A DNA stretch of 64,000 nucleotides from Mucidula mucida. Taxonomy: Eukaryota; Basidiomycota; Agaricomycetes; Agaricales; Physalacriaceae. The translations under genes were made by a program, and so were the position numbers. Under the pieces are notes generated by a model. It was not told the DNA's origin. It did no database searches and was given only the letters and a program-made list of their open reading frames with translations. Of this stretch, positions 36,701 through 48,200 are shown piece by piece. Position 1 is the first letter of the stretch; every line of letters begins with the position of its first letter. Location of the stretch: NCBI GenBank assembly GCA_015501055.1, contig JADNYV010000151.1, positions 27,026-91,025 of the forward strand, written 5' to 3'.

Positions 36701-37055
36701 CTGATGCTCTTTAAGCGTTTTGATAAAGATGAGGATGTTTTCATGTAAACAACCACCTTGCCTAAGTTGATGAGAGCCTTGAGCAGCGTGTTTATCATAG
36801 CCTAGAATATGGCAGGGGAGTTCATGAGCCCAAAGAACATTACCGTTGGCTCAAAGAGACCACAGTTTGTCTTGAACACTACCTTCCACTCATTTTCTTC
36901 CTTAATGTAAACATTATTATATCACCATTAAAGGTCAATCTTAGAGAATACTCAAGTGCTTTTGAGTTTATCAATGAGCTTAGGGATGAGTGGAAGGGGA
37001 TATTGTTCTTGACCCCCCCTTGTTGAGTTCTCAATAATTAATGTAAATACAGATT
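33711..37055 (-). pseudogene. degenerate Ty3/gypsy chromovirus pol
   Basis: Remnants appear in the expected order on the minus strand. RT is at about 36400-36980 ([38 protein letters not shown]). RNase H is at about 36020-36250 (RQARWALFLTYFDFEL). The integrase core is at 34560-34783 (ITDCGPQFASQVMQAIHK). A chromodomain remnant lies near 33890-33990 (QYLVKWFGYP), with a stop where the conserved Trp is expected. The catalytic YxDD box is replaced by YMKT near 36745. A purine tract on the element strand abuts a TGTCACAG terminus at 33710, marking the 3' LTR to its left. Many stops and shifts make it dead. It is interrupted by the solo LTR at 34923-35455. Confidence 0.8.
34923..35455 (-). repeat. 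solo LTR of the 52-64 kb chromovirus family, with 5-bp target duplication
   Basis: This 533-bp copy begins TGTTAGCGACTGAC and ends ATTCATAACA, aligning end to end with the LTRs at 51607, 57555 and 63502. It is flanked by direct repeats AGGGG (34918-34922 and 35456-35460), the target-site length usual for Ty3/gypsy elements. No internal sequence is attached, so it arose by LTR-LTR recombination or loss. It sits inside the degenerate chromovirus pol, so it inserted later. Confidence 0.9.
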
Positions 37056-37860
37056 CCAAGGGTAGGGAGCATTTTAGAGGCCTCTGCACACTTCATACCT
37101 CTCCTTACTCCTATACCCAACTCCCTACTCAAGGGAGTTTAATGAGACAGCTTAAATTGATTCAAACACTCATTTCACTTCAAAGCTGTATTATGTTTGC
37201 TCTTTGCTGCTTCTACTGCAGCCAGCCCACTTTTTGGGCTCATTTGGACTGACCCAGCCTGTGTCTGGTGTTGAAGTAACAACTGAGGCCACTCCAGGGT
37301 GCCTGGAGGTTTAGGCAAGAGTTTACACACTCTGCCTCTTTGTCTCTTACCATTATCATCTCACAGAGACAAGCAGTTTGTGATTCCTTCGGTCCTCTTG
37401 CTCAGGACTGATGCCATACACCTCTAGAGCACTGTCTGAAGCCGCCTACCCAGCCCAAAACCAGTCCAGACAGGTCCAAAGTGCCCATTTTGAGGGAATT
37501 CGCACTTTTACTCTCTCAGGCAAGCACCACTCGCTCTACTCAGTCCTTCTGCTCAGGACTGATGTACTGGCACCCTAAACCCTATTGAAAGTGTCCGCTC
37601 TGGCCCCAGAGCGCTAGCGCTCCCGCTGCTTCCCTGCTTCCAGTATGTGCCAATGTCTCACATCCAGCTCTTCAGAGCTGATGCCCATTTTGTGCCCAGA
37701 TACCCATTCCTTTCCAAAGGACTCCTTCTCAAGGACATTCTGTGGGCTATCTGGTCACAGGTGCGCTCTCTGCATCCTCTCACTCCCCTCCAGCTAACCT
37801 GTGTTATCTGGTCACAGTTAGCTCCACATTTTTTGTATCCCTTATCACCTCTCCCTCAGT
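37056..37860. repeat. non-coding retroelement-terminal-like segment
   Basis: Pyrimidine-rich stretch lying between the dead chromovirus and the RT-bearing fragment. It repeats short motifs such as CTCAGGACTGATG (near 37404 and 37552) and ATCTGGTCACAG (near 37750 and 37806). Its right end (37846-37908) recurs inverted at 51534-51596. An LTR or terminal region of another element is plausible, but its ends are not defined. Confidence 0.35.
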
Positions 37861-37892
37861 AAATACATCTTCATATATTAAGTATGTACACT

Positions 37893-39131
37893 TTATGTAC
37901 TGGCACTTGGACAAGAGGCGGCATCATGAACAGCGCAAAGAATAGCTACAAGCTCCCTAAAGAAGGTGTCAACTCCGGTGATGGTTCGGAGTTGATAGCT
38001 AAAGCCATTCCCAGCATAGACAAAAGCGAGGCCCAGATTACTCGCATCTGTCCAATAGACCATATCAGCCTCAGAGTCATCCCACGCCTGCGCATTCACA
38101 AAGCGCACTCCGATGCAGTGTTGTAATGCATTGACAAACCAAGTGAGATCTGCTCTAACCTCAACGTTCAATGGAATGCCTTTGTACTGCAGTGTTTTAC
38201 CGCTCATCTTGTGGTAGAGCTCTGTAAGTGCTGGCCGTGCCCAAGGCAGCACATTAAGAGCCCAGTTAAGATACCCACCCAAGGACTGCCACTCCTTGAG
38301 TACAGGCTTTTGCTGGGACAAGAACGACTGGATGATGGTGATCATGTCCGCAATGGAGTCTGGTGAGAGAGAGATAGACCTGTGAACAGTGTCTAACCAG
38401 AAACCAATGATCTTTAGCTGAGGACCGTGTTCCTGCTTCTTATCTTCATATGGGATGCCCAAAGAGTCCCACAGAAGGAGAAGCTGAACTTGACGTCGGG
38501 GACGTCGCTGTCCATGAAAGAGCACCAGATTGTGATTGGTGTCCCAGCCATAGTAGTCATCCATGTAGTCGTGCAGATCTGGTATATCTAGCTCCCAAGC
38601 AACCCAGTTAACCAGGCCAGAGAACAAACACCAGCAGTATGGTGATGCACGACTGCCAAAGATGAGACGGCGCACAATGTGATAGCGGCCGTCGACAATG
38701 ACAACTTGTTGTAGCTGCCAAATGGGATGAACGGGGAGATTGAGGAACACTTTAGAGATGTCATTCTTGAAAAGCAGGATCTCCTCGTGAGGATGAGCTT
38801 GTAGGACATCATGCAATACCTGCCCAAAGGAGTGCATATTGTCATACTTGACTTTGGCATTGGCTCTGGCAATGCTGTTATTGAGACCATTGCCTGTATA
38901 ATCCATGACAATGCATTTTTTACCCATCTGCCACACCACAAACATGGGTAACAGGCACATTCCAGGCAGGAGCTTAAAGCCTTTTGGAAGCGCAGGGGAC
39001 CAGTGGCCAGCAGCGACTTCTTGATCTCGCTGTTTGCACAGCTCAACAAGATTGCACTCCTTAGTAGAGTTCTTGTCTTTAATCTTGTCTCTAAGGTGGA
39101 CTTCCCATTGACCATGGCATATTTTTTACAC
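37893..39131 (-). mobile_element. reverse transcriptase/RNase H fragment of a non-Ty3-type retroelement (possibly DIRS-like)
   Basis: One open frame of about 410 codons, running from just inside a stop at 39131 to 37893. It begins HGQWEVHLRDKIKDKN and has no evident own start. RT landmarks: FKNDISKVFLNLPVHP (motif A Asp), FGSRASPYCW, the catalytic HDYMDDYYGWD, a KIIGFWLDT block and WQSLGGYLNWALNVLPWARP. An RNase H-like segment follows (VYWTDASNLGLAFVYAG). The gene is more GC-rich and intact than its surroundings. These RT blocks differ from the Ty3 copies nearby and resemble those I associate with tyrosine-recombinase (DIRS-like) retroelements of Agaricomycetes; that assignment is from memory and uncertain. 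No recombinase or integrase is present, as the frame is cut near 37.9 kb. Confidence 0.65.
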
Positions 39132-39454
39132 ACAAGCAAGTATTAAGAAGCAAGATCTGATCTGAGTTTAATTAGTTAATTGGTGAGCATGCACGAGTAA
39201 GGTGGATAGGGTTTAAAAGTTAGGTTTAGTTAACAGTTAGTAATCACTTATTAACCCTAACCTAACCATCTTTAACTGATATAATGATTAAGAATCTTAA
39301 CCAGTTTCAGCAGTTAAAGTGGTTATGGTTATAGGTTGAAAATATTTTAGATATTCTATAATTGCTAGTTAGGGATATTGACCAATTACAACGGCACTAA
39401 CCTCTATATTGATTACACCAGTTGCCAATCATTTATTCACCAGTTTAATTGACT

Positions 39455-39525
39455 AAAAGTGGGAATTGAACTTACATACTATTGCTAAAACACAGTAGGA
39501 GGTTATCCATCTAAGCCACAGCCTC
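39455..39525 (-). repeat. tRNA-like / SINE-like sequence with A and B boxes
   Basis: On the minus strand GTGGCTTAGATGGATAACC (A-box-like, 39501-39519) is followed about 45 nt later by AGTTCAATTCCCAC (B-box-like, 39459-39472), the spacing of a tRNA gene. No good acceptor stem closes. A related B-box-like GAGTTCAATTTCCACC occurs near 43846. A decayed tRNA or tRNA-derived SINE is the likely reading. Confidence 0.3.
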
Positions 39526-40292
39526 TAAGCCACAGCCGCTGCAAGCTCTATCAATTTTTAGGTCTCATAGGCCCTTTTTGCTTATATCTAAACAAGTATG
39601 GTAACTGTGTGCATGCACCTCATGATGGTCATGCACACTACTTATTAAGTCAAATGCTCAATTAACATACTACTTCTAATAAAAAATGTTTAACAGAATT
39701 ATTGTTCTTATTAATAATAAAAATGCTATAAAATGACAAGCAACTATAATATGACTTGTATAGTTCCAAATTAGGCTAGATAAGTGGTTTGTGCACAAAT
39801 AGCCGCTGGAAAATATTATAGACAAACACAATTTCATATAAATATGTGTCTCTCAATACCTACAACATCCTACTACACCAACTCCTTTGGCTATGTCTGC
39901 ACACTGTTGCTTAGAGTGCACTTTTACGTCTATTGCAAAGGCCAATGAGGCCAAAAAGGCGGCTGCAGCTAAATAGTCTGGCAAGAGGGTGAAGACACCA
40001 ACAATAGCAACTGACGACAGTAGCAAAGAGGAAGAGAATGTACATAATGTAACCAATTTCTAAAAAATATTAATAGACACATAGACTGACATTCCGCATT
40101 AGGAAAAGGACTCCAGTAACAACAATAACAACCAGAAGAACCAGAAGGCTGAGATATTGTCTAAATTAAAGCGAAAGAGCAAGACCAAGCAGCCAGGTTC
40201 GGCCAAAAAGTAAGAGACAGCCTTAGATGTGACAAAGGTTAAGGACAAGTGCAAGGCCAAGGCCAAGAATAACCCAGTGGATGTAAAAATAT

Positions 40293-40750
40293 TTGTTAAA
40301 CTGTTAAGAATAGAGTCCGGCGTAAACTAAACAATCACTTAAGTTGCATAAAGACGGGAGAACAATGGAGAAGGAAGGCAGAGATAATAATAAGATAAGA
40401 TAGGAGTAGATTAAGCTCAATACAGTGCAGAGAGCTATTAAGCAGTGTAGAAACAAAGTTGATAAACTGAGGAATCTACCTAGAAAGGCTGTATATATAT
40501 ATGAAGAGTCTGTGGCTGTGTAAACAATAGAATGACTCAAAGTTAAATAAAAGGTAGTGTAGATTATGTTATGAAGTTATGGATAGGTAACAGGCTATGC
40601 TGATGAGCTATACCTAGATCAGGTCTGGGCTAAAGTAGTGCGAACTGGACTCAAAACATGTAATATGTGATAATGAAAAAGTGTGATGTTAACGTAATGA
40701 CAAAATGGACCGGGGTAAAGGAGATAGAATAAAGGCAATTCATAACACAA
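40293..40750. repeat. degenerate LTR-like sequence
   Basis: The segment runs from TGTTAA to GGCAATTCATAACA, resembling the termini of the window's chromovirus LTRs (TGTTAG ... CATTCATAACA). It contains a TATATATATATG stretch before AGTCTGTG, in the same relative place as in those LTRs. Overall identity is low and no target duplication was found. Confidence 0.4.
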
Positions 40751-40789
40751 TGAGCTATTTAAGTCAATTGTGATAATGGTTAAAAACTC

Positions 40790-40996
40790 TATTACCTAAA
40801 TATAGTCAAATAAATTTAATAAGCTGATACAACATAAATATTAAGTATTAATAAACATAGGTGCATATACCTTCCCAGATTAACTATGATAATAATTAAG
40901 AACTGAGAAAAATAAAGAAAATCAGCAATTCCTAATTTACTATATCTATATAATCCAATCACAATCCAGCTGGAAAATAATCAGAGGTGTATAACA
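40790..40996 (+). repeat. interspersed repeat, copy 1 of a ~205-bp family
   Basis: Aligns in direct orientation with 45028-45235. Shared blocks include GTCAAATAAAT/GTTAAATAAAT, AGATTAACT(A/G)TGATAAT, CCTAATT, and CCAAT(C/T)ACAAT(C/T)CAGC near the end. No coding capacity. Family unknown. Confidence 0.6.
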
Positions 40997-41926
40997 CCAA
41001 CATACTTCCATCTTCCAAGTTGAATAATTTGTTAACTAATCTAAAGTAAAAATAAAGCTTTTTGTATAACACAAATTCTCACTCTTTTGTAAATATATTT
41101 ATTATTCTATTTATTATACTAATTCATAATATACAAAAAGCAGTAAAGAATAAATATTCACTAATAAAGAAATAATAAATATTAATGTGCTTTGTACATT
41201 GCTAGGAGAATTTGATATATTAGTATTATAGGGTAAAAACTGCTTAAACTTTTTCTAATATTATAAACTATAGATAATTTAAAAATATTGGAAAAAAATC
41301 TAATATTTTGAGTTCTTTTCTAATATAATATAAAGGTCTTTGATATCTTCAAAATATATATGGCTTGTGTTATTAAGAATATATAAAACTAATAAAGTAA
41401 ATTGTATTGATAATAATATGCATAGTATTGGATAATTTTTAAATAATATTCAGAAAACTTTAATTATTGGTAAGTATAAAAAGTGATTGTTGTTGTGACA
41501 TCTAATATATTATTCAAATTTAAAATAAATGGCCTCAAATAGACTTTTTTCTATAATGAGTCATTATGATATACTTCATTCATAATAATAACAAGATAAT
41601 TATACACTATTTAATAATTAATCAAGATATAAGGACATTAAACATAAAGATGGTATTGCTAGAAATGCTTTTGCAATTGCTTTTATTTTTTACTTAATTT
41701 ATATTAATAAATGCAGTGTTATTATAATATGAAGCATTAAATAGTTAAAGTTATACTTAAAGGCGTAAGACCATATGTCAAATAAGTAATACAAGACATT
41801 TTTTGCTGTAGAAACATGCAGGTAATGAATAAGTGCCATAGCAGTACACATAATGTTAAGATAAGCATTGAAAGCCAAATAGAGAATGAACTTAATAAGG
41901 ATTTGGTAAGGGACAATAACATATTA

Positions 41927-42482
41927 GGGGTATTAAATTTTTTGCATTGAGAAAGTAGATAGAAAAATATAATTTCCTGTATTAAGAAAAGCTGATTTTC
42001 TGAAAATCAAATCCATTTTAGAAATTTGCCTTTTTTGATCTGAGAAATAATTTGGAAAAACTTAGTTTTCCCAGAAATGTTTTAGTCTGGAAAAGTCTAA
42101 TTTTGTTGGTGCAAATGACATTTTAGATAAATAGCTTTTCTCAGCCAAAAAAGTTTGATTTCCCGACATGATAAAGGCTTTTGTAAGCTAAGATAATATT
42201 TTTTTTAAAAAGTTAATAAAACAGCTCAAAAGCCTTTATCACTTCAAGAAATCAAACTTTTCTAGTTGAGAAAAGCTGCTTTTTTGAAATGTTATTTGCA
42301 CTAAAAAAATTAGACCTCCCCATATTAAAATGTTTCTGAGAAAACAAGTTTTTTTAAATCATTTCTTAGATTAAAAAGGCAAATTCCCAAAATGAATTTA
42401 ATTCTCAAAAAATCAGCTTTTCTTGATGCATAAAATTATATTTTTCTATCTACTTTCTGAGTTCAGAAAATTTAATACCTCC
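41927..42482. mobile_element. 556-bp foldback / long-TIR MITE-like element
   Basis: Two inverted arms of about 260 bp face each other across a spacer of roughly 35 bp. The left arm starts GGGGTATTAAATTTT and, on the opposite strand, the right arm starts GGAGGTATTAAATTTT. Matching inner blocks include GAAAGTAGATAGAAAAATAT, GAAAAGCTGATTTT, AATTTGCCTTTTT and GATAAAGGCTTTTG. There is no coding capacity, so any movement would need a transposase in trans. No target duplication is clear. Confidence 0.8.
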
Positions 42483-42740
42483 AATGTATAAGTTAAATAT
42501 TAGTGAAATTTAGAAAAGTATATGAAAAAGATTTAGAAAGAAGATAGAGGTGTGTGCACATGAGAATGAGAGACATTGTATATGCAAGTATATTCATGTG
42601 CAATGAATGTCACTTGATAGCATTTAATCTGGTTTGTATTTAGATGTTGCTTATACATAAGTGTTTACTTTATATTAATTAGGTGCTAATCCTTATACTG
42701 CTAATATAATTTAACATACTAGCTTTATATATTGAAAAAA

Positions 42741-42853
42741 CCGCTTAAGGTAGTTTTTGCTAATATAAGCTATATATAATGTGAAAATGTAAAGAAAGCT
42801 TTTCAATATTGTTAAATTATATATAGCCTATAATGTTTAAGAAAAAGTTTAAA
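42741..42853. repeat. small imperfect palindrome
   Basis: CTTAAGGTAGTTTTTGC...GCTATATATAAT (42741-42780) is mirrored by ATTATATATAGCC...AAAAAGTTT (42817-42853) around a 36-nt spacer. A diverged relative of one arm lies at about 41245-41300 (CTGCTTAAACTTTTTC). It may be a short non-autonomous element. Confidence 0.45.
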
Positions 42854-43909
42854 TAATATTTCAAATATAGAAGACTAATATAATAAATTATATTAGCTGT
42901 GTTCTCTCCTCAAGTTCTTTTGCATTGTTTCAATTTCTTCTTTTATTATTTATTGTTAGTTCTTTGCATTAAAATATGTCAAAGCCTTTTAATACATTGC
43001 AAAAGATTTTATATACATAAGTTAATATATATATAACACAGTAAAGTTGTTAAATATAAAGTAACAAATTCTTTTTTTGATAATTCGAAAGAATTATCTT
43101 CAAGAATAAAAAGAATTTCTTACAAAAAAAGTGCAAAGAAGTTTGTAATCATTGAAAAAGAAGAAAGGAGAAAAATAATATGCACAAAATAAATGAATTG
43201 AATAAGGTTTAAGACCTTTTAATAGTCAACTTAAAGTGTAGTGAAATCAGCAAAAGAAATCTTATTCTTTAGAAAAAGAAGTTCAGTTATAATAATCTTA
43301 ACACTTATAGTTATAAGAAAAAGAAACACAAAAAAGGGTGAATTGAAAGATTCTAAAATCATATTTGTTTAGACCAGTTATTGATTAGTCTTATAATCAT
43401 AGTTAAACTGTGATTATAGTTATTAGTTAAGCTAAATCTTTTTTTCTTTATTCATGCACAATTACTAGTTATGCTTCCTAAAAACCTATTTTAATTTAAC
43501 TTTCAAACACTATATAAACATAAGTATTTAAATTATAATAATTCTAGTACTAATATTGCCACACAAATAGGTAAGAATCAGGGAGTCAAGCAGGAAAGCC
43601 AGCAAAAGTGGTATTGTACGCGTAAAACTATTAAAATATGAAAGTAGAATAAAAAGATTTACAAAGACAGACACACTGTCAATAGGAGTTGTCTGGTATG
43701 TTGGTTTGCCTTGTAATCACTGCACATAAATAGCTGACTGAGTGTTTCTGGTATAACAAGTGCAAATATATTGTGCAACCAATTTAGTAGCTGGGGTGTA
43801 CACCAATGTGCTGCTGTTAGTTTTATTGACTATTAGGCACTAATTTTGGTGGAAATTGAACTCACACCGTATTTTCTATTTTTAGCTACCTTTGGCTACT
43901 AGTTTTAAT

Positions 43910-44515
43910 TACCGGTGATTTGTAATGGAATGCGCATGTACACGTCTTTTGCCTTCGACCATCATGGAATGTTGACGCGCCGGTGTCGTGTCCAATCATG
44001 GTGGCCGATGTCCTTACTGGCTTCGAAGATGCGCTGCGGGCCAGCAATACTCAAGGTTCAAAGAGCATACCAAAGAAATTACTGCTCTCCAAGGACATGC
44101 GCGCAACAATGGAATCATTGATTGACGGGGGCGGGTTCACGACACATCGTTCTGATTATACTTCAAAACAGCAAGGTGCGTGTTTCGTTCATTAACGTTG
44201 GTTCAACAGTACTCACCTGTTCCGCTGGAATCTCTCCACAGTGACATAGATCTACTCAATTGCACCGTCCACACAGCCGTTATCATTCGTGGATTTTGTG
44301 AATACCGCTCACGCAACGGTTTTGGGCGATGCAGCGATTTGGGCGATGCAGCGATTTGGGCGACACAGCGATTTTAGGCGACGCAGCAGTTTTGGTGGGC
44401 ACAGTGGTTTTGGGCGAAGCAGCTGTTTGGCTCACGCAGCGGTTCTGGTGGGAGCAGCGGTTTGGCTTGCGCAACGGTTTTGGCAGGAGCGGAAACAAAT
44501 TTTAGAAATGCGGGG
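43910..44515. other. GC-rich, CpG-containing island, possible captured gene fragment
   Basis: Within DNA almost lacking CG, this 0.6-kb patch is rich in it. A plus-strand frame at 43983-44195 looks coding (MVADVLTGFEDALRASN, KLLLSKDMRATMESLIDGGG), and a GT...AG joint near 44175-44209 could extend it. I recognise no family. The right third is the minisatellite described separately. Confidence 0.45.
44305..44492 (+). repeat. minisatellite, 17-18-nt unit, about 11 copies
   Basis: Imperfect tandem copies of TGGGCGATGCAGCGATT. The first full units (near 44321-44355) are identical and later ones diverge, for example TGGGCGACACAGCGATTT, TGGGCGAAGCAGCTGTT and TGGCTTGCGCAACGGTTT. One reverse-strand frame stays open through the array, but its peptide looks like a by-product. 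Confidence 0.75.
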
Positions 44516-45027
44516 TGTGTTCGATCTCCAACTTTGGTTAAAGGTACAACCTAAAATTTTGCCTTTTAGATAAGAAAAGTATTTATAAGATAGTGGAGAT
44601 AGATAGAAAGAATTGTTTGCCATATCTACACTGCATAAAAATAATATATAGAAAATATAATAATAGATATGTAAGGAACAAGGTTTAAATAAGTTCAAGC
44701 TGAGATTTTAACGTTATTATGGCTGTTGAATTGACAAGTCCAAAGATTCACAGTAGGAAAAGGCCCATAACCTATTGCTTTATAATATTGTAATATTTTA
44801 ATTATTAATTTACATTACGGGTCACATGGCTTATTAAGATGAAGCTATACATGTAATATAACAGGTTACAAACCATTTTGGCCAAGCATATACCTCTAAA
44901 TAAGAGAATTTTAGGTTCTGCCTATGGTGGGACTATTTATATAAGGCAATTTAAGGATTTTTAAAGTAGTTTTCTGTAATTTTAGATCATCATGCATTAC
45001 AGGTTGTGAAATTAGGATTAAATACTA

Positions 45028-45235
45028 TAATACTTAAATGTAGTTAAATAAATACAATAAGGTGATACAATATAAGTATAAGATAATAATAAATACAAGT
45101 GCATATATCTTTTTAGATTAACTGTGATAATGGTTAAAAATTGAAGACGGCAAAAAAAATTGGCAACACCTAATTGTCATGCCTATATAATTCCAATTAC
45201 AATTCAGCCAAAAGATAACTAAAGACGTACAGTGT
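45028..45235 (+). repeat. interspersed repeat, copy 2 of a ~205-bp family
   Basis: Direct-orientation partner of 40790-40996, clearly diverged by substitutions and small indels. The sequences outside these limits do not match, so this is a dispersed element rather than a segmental duplication. Confidence 0.6.
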
Positions 45236-48200
45236 AAAAAAAGGCATAAATATGTATTTAAGTATACTTAAAACTCACCCGGTAAATACTTGCCTCTCAG
45301 CAACCAAACTTGTCATTTAGCAGCACACCCAAGTAATTATAAGTATTTAACTTGCGAGTAATAAACACTTGCCTATTAAAACAAGTATTTAATTTAAGGC
45401 CAAGTGTGAGCATTTTTATGCTTATTGCTGACTTCCAAGCAATTATGCAGGGACTAGTAACATGCACAATATAGATTGCAGAAACTTCAGTCTTATATAA
45501 ACAAAAGCCGAGACTTAACAAAATGTGGATGGTGGTGAGGAACGGGGGTATCTTTAAACATTGCGCTGTTACAAAGTTGAGTGGCAGTAAGGCTAAGTTG
45601 TTGTTCATATCCTGAATGCAGGCTTCATCAGAAATTTAGGACTTGGAGGACAGAATCTATATTGTCTTGAACTGATGTGTCCACAACACCATTCAGCTCA
45701 GGTTCAACCAACTATGGCAACTTGAGGCACCATAGCTCACTTGTCCACTAAAGCATGATTATAGCCTTATTGTGAGGGCGTACATATTGTATGCAGTTGT
45801 TGCATAGGCGCCGTCACAGAGACAAGTGCTAGAACATAGCCCAAAATGCATTCGAGGGTGCAGCAGTTGGCACTAAGTAGAAGCAGGTTTGTGCATGCTA
45901 TTTTGTAGTAGGGTGGCCTCATTCTGAGGGCTTACGCCATCTGTGGAAGGTCTAGAAAGTGCTATTGTAAATATCTACTACTTCTTGTGTCCCTGTCACA
46001 ATTCTGGCCAGCTCCGGAGTGCAACCAAAGGCCCCAAATTGTCCACTAAAATCCTCTTAATTGTTAAGATTTAATTAAGATTAGATTATTGGTTATTCAG
46101 CAGAAAATTAAGCCTTTCAGGTTTCTATGTCTATGCATATATATTTGCTTTTTCTTAAAATTAAAACGCTAAGGTCACACTTTGCAACTTCTTTCACAAC
46201 CCTCATCTCAGAACAACCACAATTATTGTGCTTGTTTTTTATACCTTAATTAAGATGTTCTTCTTAGCTCTTTGGTCTCACATTGTTTGTCTTGCATACC
46301 TCAAGCAGCCTTATCACATCCAAGACAAGATTGGCATTCATATTTACGTTTTTAATATACACTCTGTAAAGAGGTTGATTTTGTGTACTTCAGCAATACT
46401 TAATAATTGAAATTTCTCCCTTTTTTTGCTTTTTGCCTTTTTTTGCCTTTTACCCATTAATAAATACATAAAACTATAAACAATAATATTGTTAACTTTA
46501 GGCATTTACTTCCCACTTCTCATCTCTTGGTGCACTATTATACATACATTTTTTGTGACCTTCAAGTAATTTTGTCATAAGCTTAGTTCCTCCAAAGTTC
46601 AAAATTACGATATAGGCTGAGAAGGTAAATTGGTGATTCTTGTTGCTTTAACACAATGTATTGATGCACTTTATGTAAAACCCAGTTGCTTGTATCCAAC
46701 TCTTTCCGTTAGAATTTAGTAAAAAAATGAGTAAATATATGAAGCTGCAAGGAATATATATTAATATACATATTAAGACTCTGTTGCCTGCATAAGAAAA
46801 TCTACAGCTCATATTTTTTGAGACTACGTAAACAGTAGTTTTGATCATATATATTGATTTTTCTACTTAAGATTGCATCTCACTTGTTAACTTAAAGGAT
46901 TTCACAGTTGTTGACAAAGAAATTTACTTTGTAAGTACTCTATTAATTTAATAAATATTCTAATATTAATGCTTTAGGACTTTAACTGCTAGAATAGTTT
47001 TTATACTTCCTCATGCAATCTTAGAATTGTCAAAAATAACAACTATTCAAATATTTTTATTATTTTTAAATTTATTATATTTAATCTGTTGTTACTATGC
47101 GTTGCTGCTCTTCCGTGTATTGTATTTGCACCCAATTTGGACGTATTACAAGACTAACTCTGTGAAAAACTTTGACAATAATTAAAGGCTTTATCCTTTA
47201 AATACTGTCTGACTTATCTATTTTGCCACATATTATTCAATATACCAGAACTTTTGAAATACATGGCTCCTTTAACTGCTACTCAGCTTGTTAACTCAGT
47301 ACCTCTTGTGGCACGTACACAAAATATATTTTAAACTCTGGTTAATAAAAGTTGATAAATCCCCTTGGATGATGCACCACTAACTATGAGCTTATACAAA
47401 CTCATTTCTCAAAAGAATTGTCATCTTGTTGCAATATTATCTAACTTTTAGCATGTGTTGGCTCTCCAGCAGTTTAAGGAAATAGTCATGTTGGTATTAT
47501 ATAACAATATATGTGCCTATCATCCTCGAGCCACACTGCTTATCTTTAGAATACCTCATACTCTTGTGATAATCATTTGTAACAATTTTTACGATTAAAA
47601 CATGTTGGCTGCAAGCTTATCTTTGTATTACTTACTTAATAATGAGAACTCACTGCATGGTGAGCACAACAATAACATTGAGGATTTTGAGAAAAGCATG
47701 AAGATTGACAAAAATGAGGAGCTAGATGTAGGATAAGAGCTTTTTAGCCCTATCCGCAATGCTGTTGCGCAACAAATAATCCCTCATAATACTTTTAAAT
47801 GCCCTTGTACTATTATTGCCCATAAATCTTCTTTGGTCAACTCATTAAGGCTTTAGGACTTATTTTTGCCCTTCAATGAATTATGCATGAAATTATACAA
47901 TAATTGTCATGCACTGCATATCAGTCTTATATTGAAGCACATAATCTTTCCCAATGCATTAAGCAAAATTATGAATTTTGACGTTGGGAAGGTGTATAAC
48001 TATAATAAAATCGTTGACTTGTAATTTGTTCTTTCTTTTTATTCAGCTTTAATTTAATTGTTTATATATTGAATGTTAATACAAAGACTTATAGAATGTG
48101 TGGTCTATAGGAGCTTACTACTCTATATAACTTAAAGTAAACTATAAAATCCAAAGTAAGAAAAGTGTATTATAATTTATTGAAAGAATTAATGTTGAGA

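Noticed and set aside
39250..39270. Telomere-like CCCTAACCTAACC
   Set aside because: Only about two imperfect units in an AT-rich context; no array.
44305..44492. CRISPR-like array
   Set aside because: Units are contiguous and diverging with no unique spacers, in a eukaryotic context; it is a minisatellite.
44283..44498. Reverse-strand repetitive peptide over the minisatellite as a protein
   Set aside because: The frame stays open because the repeat unit lacks stops; no start context, and unit lengths of 17 and 18 nt would shift the frame repeatedly.
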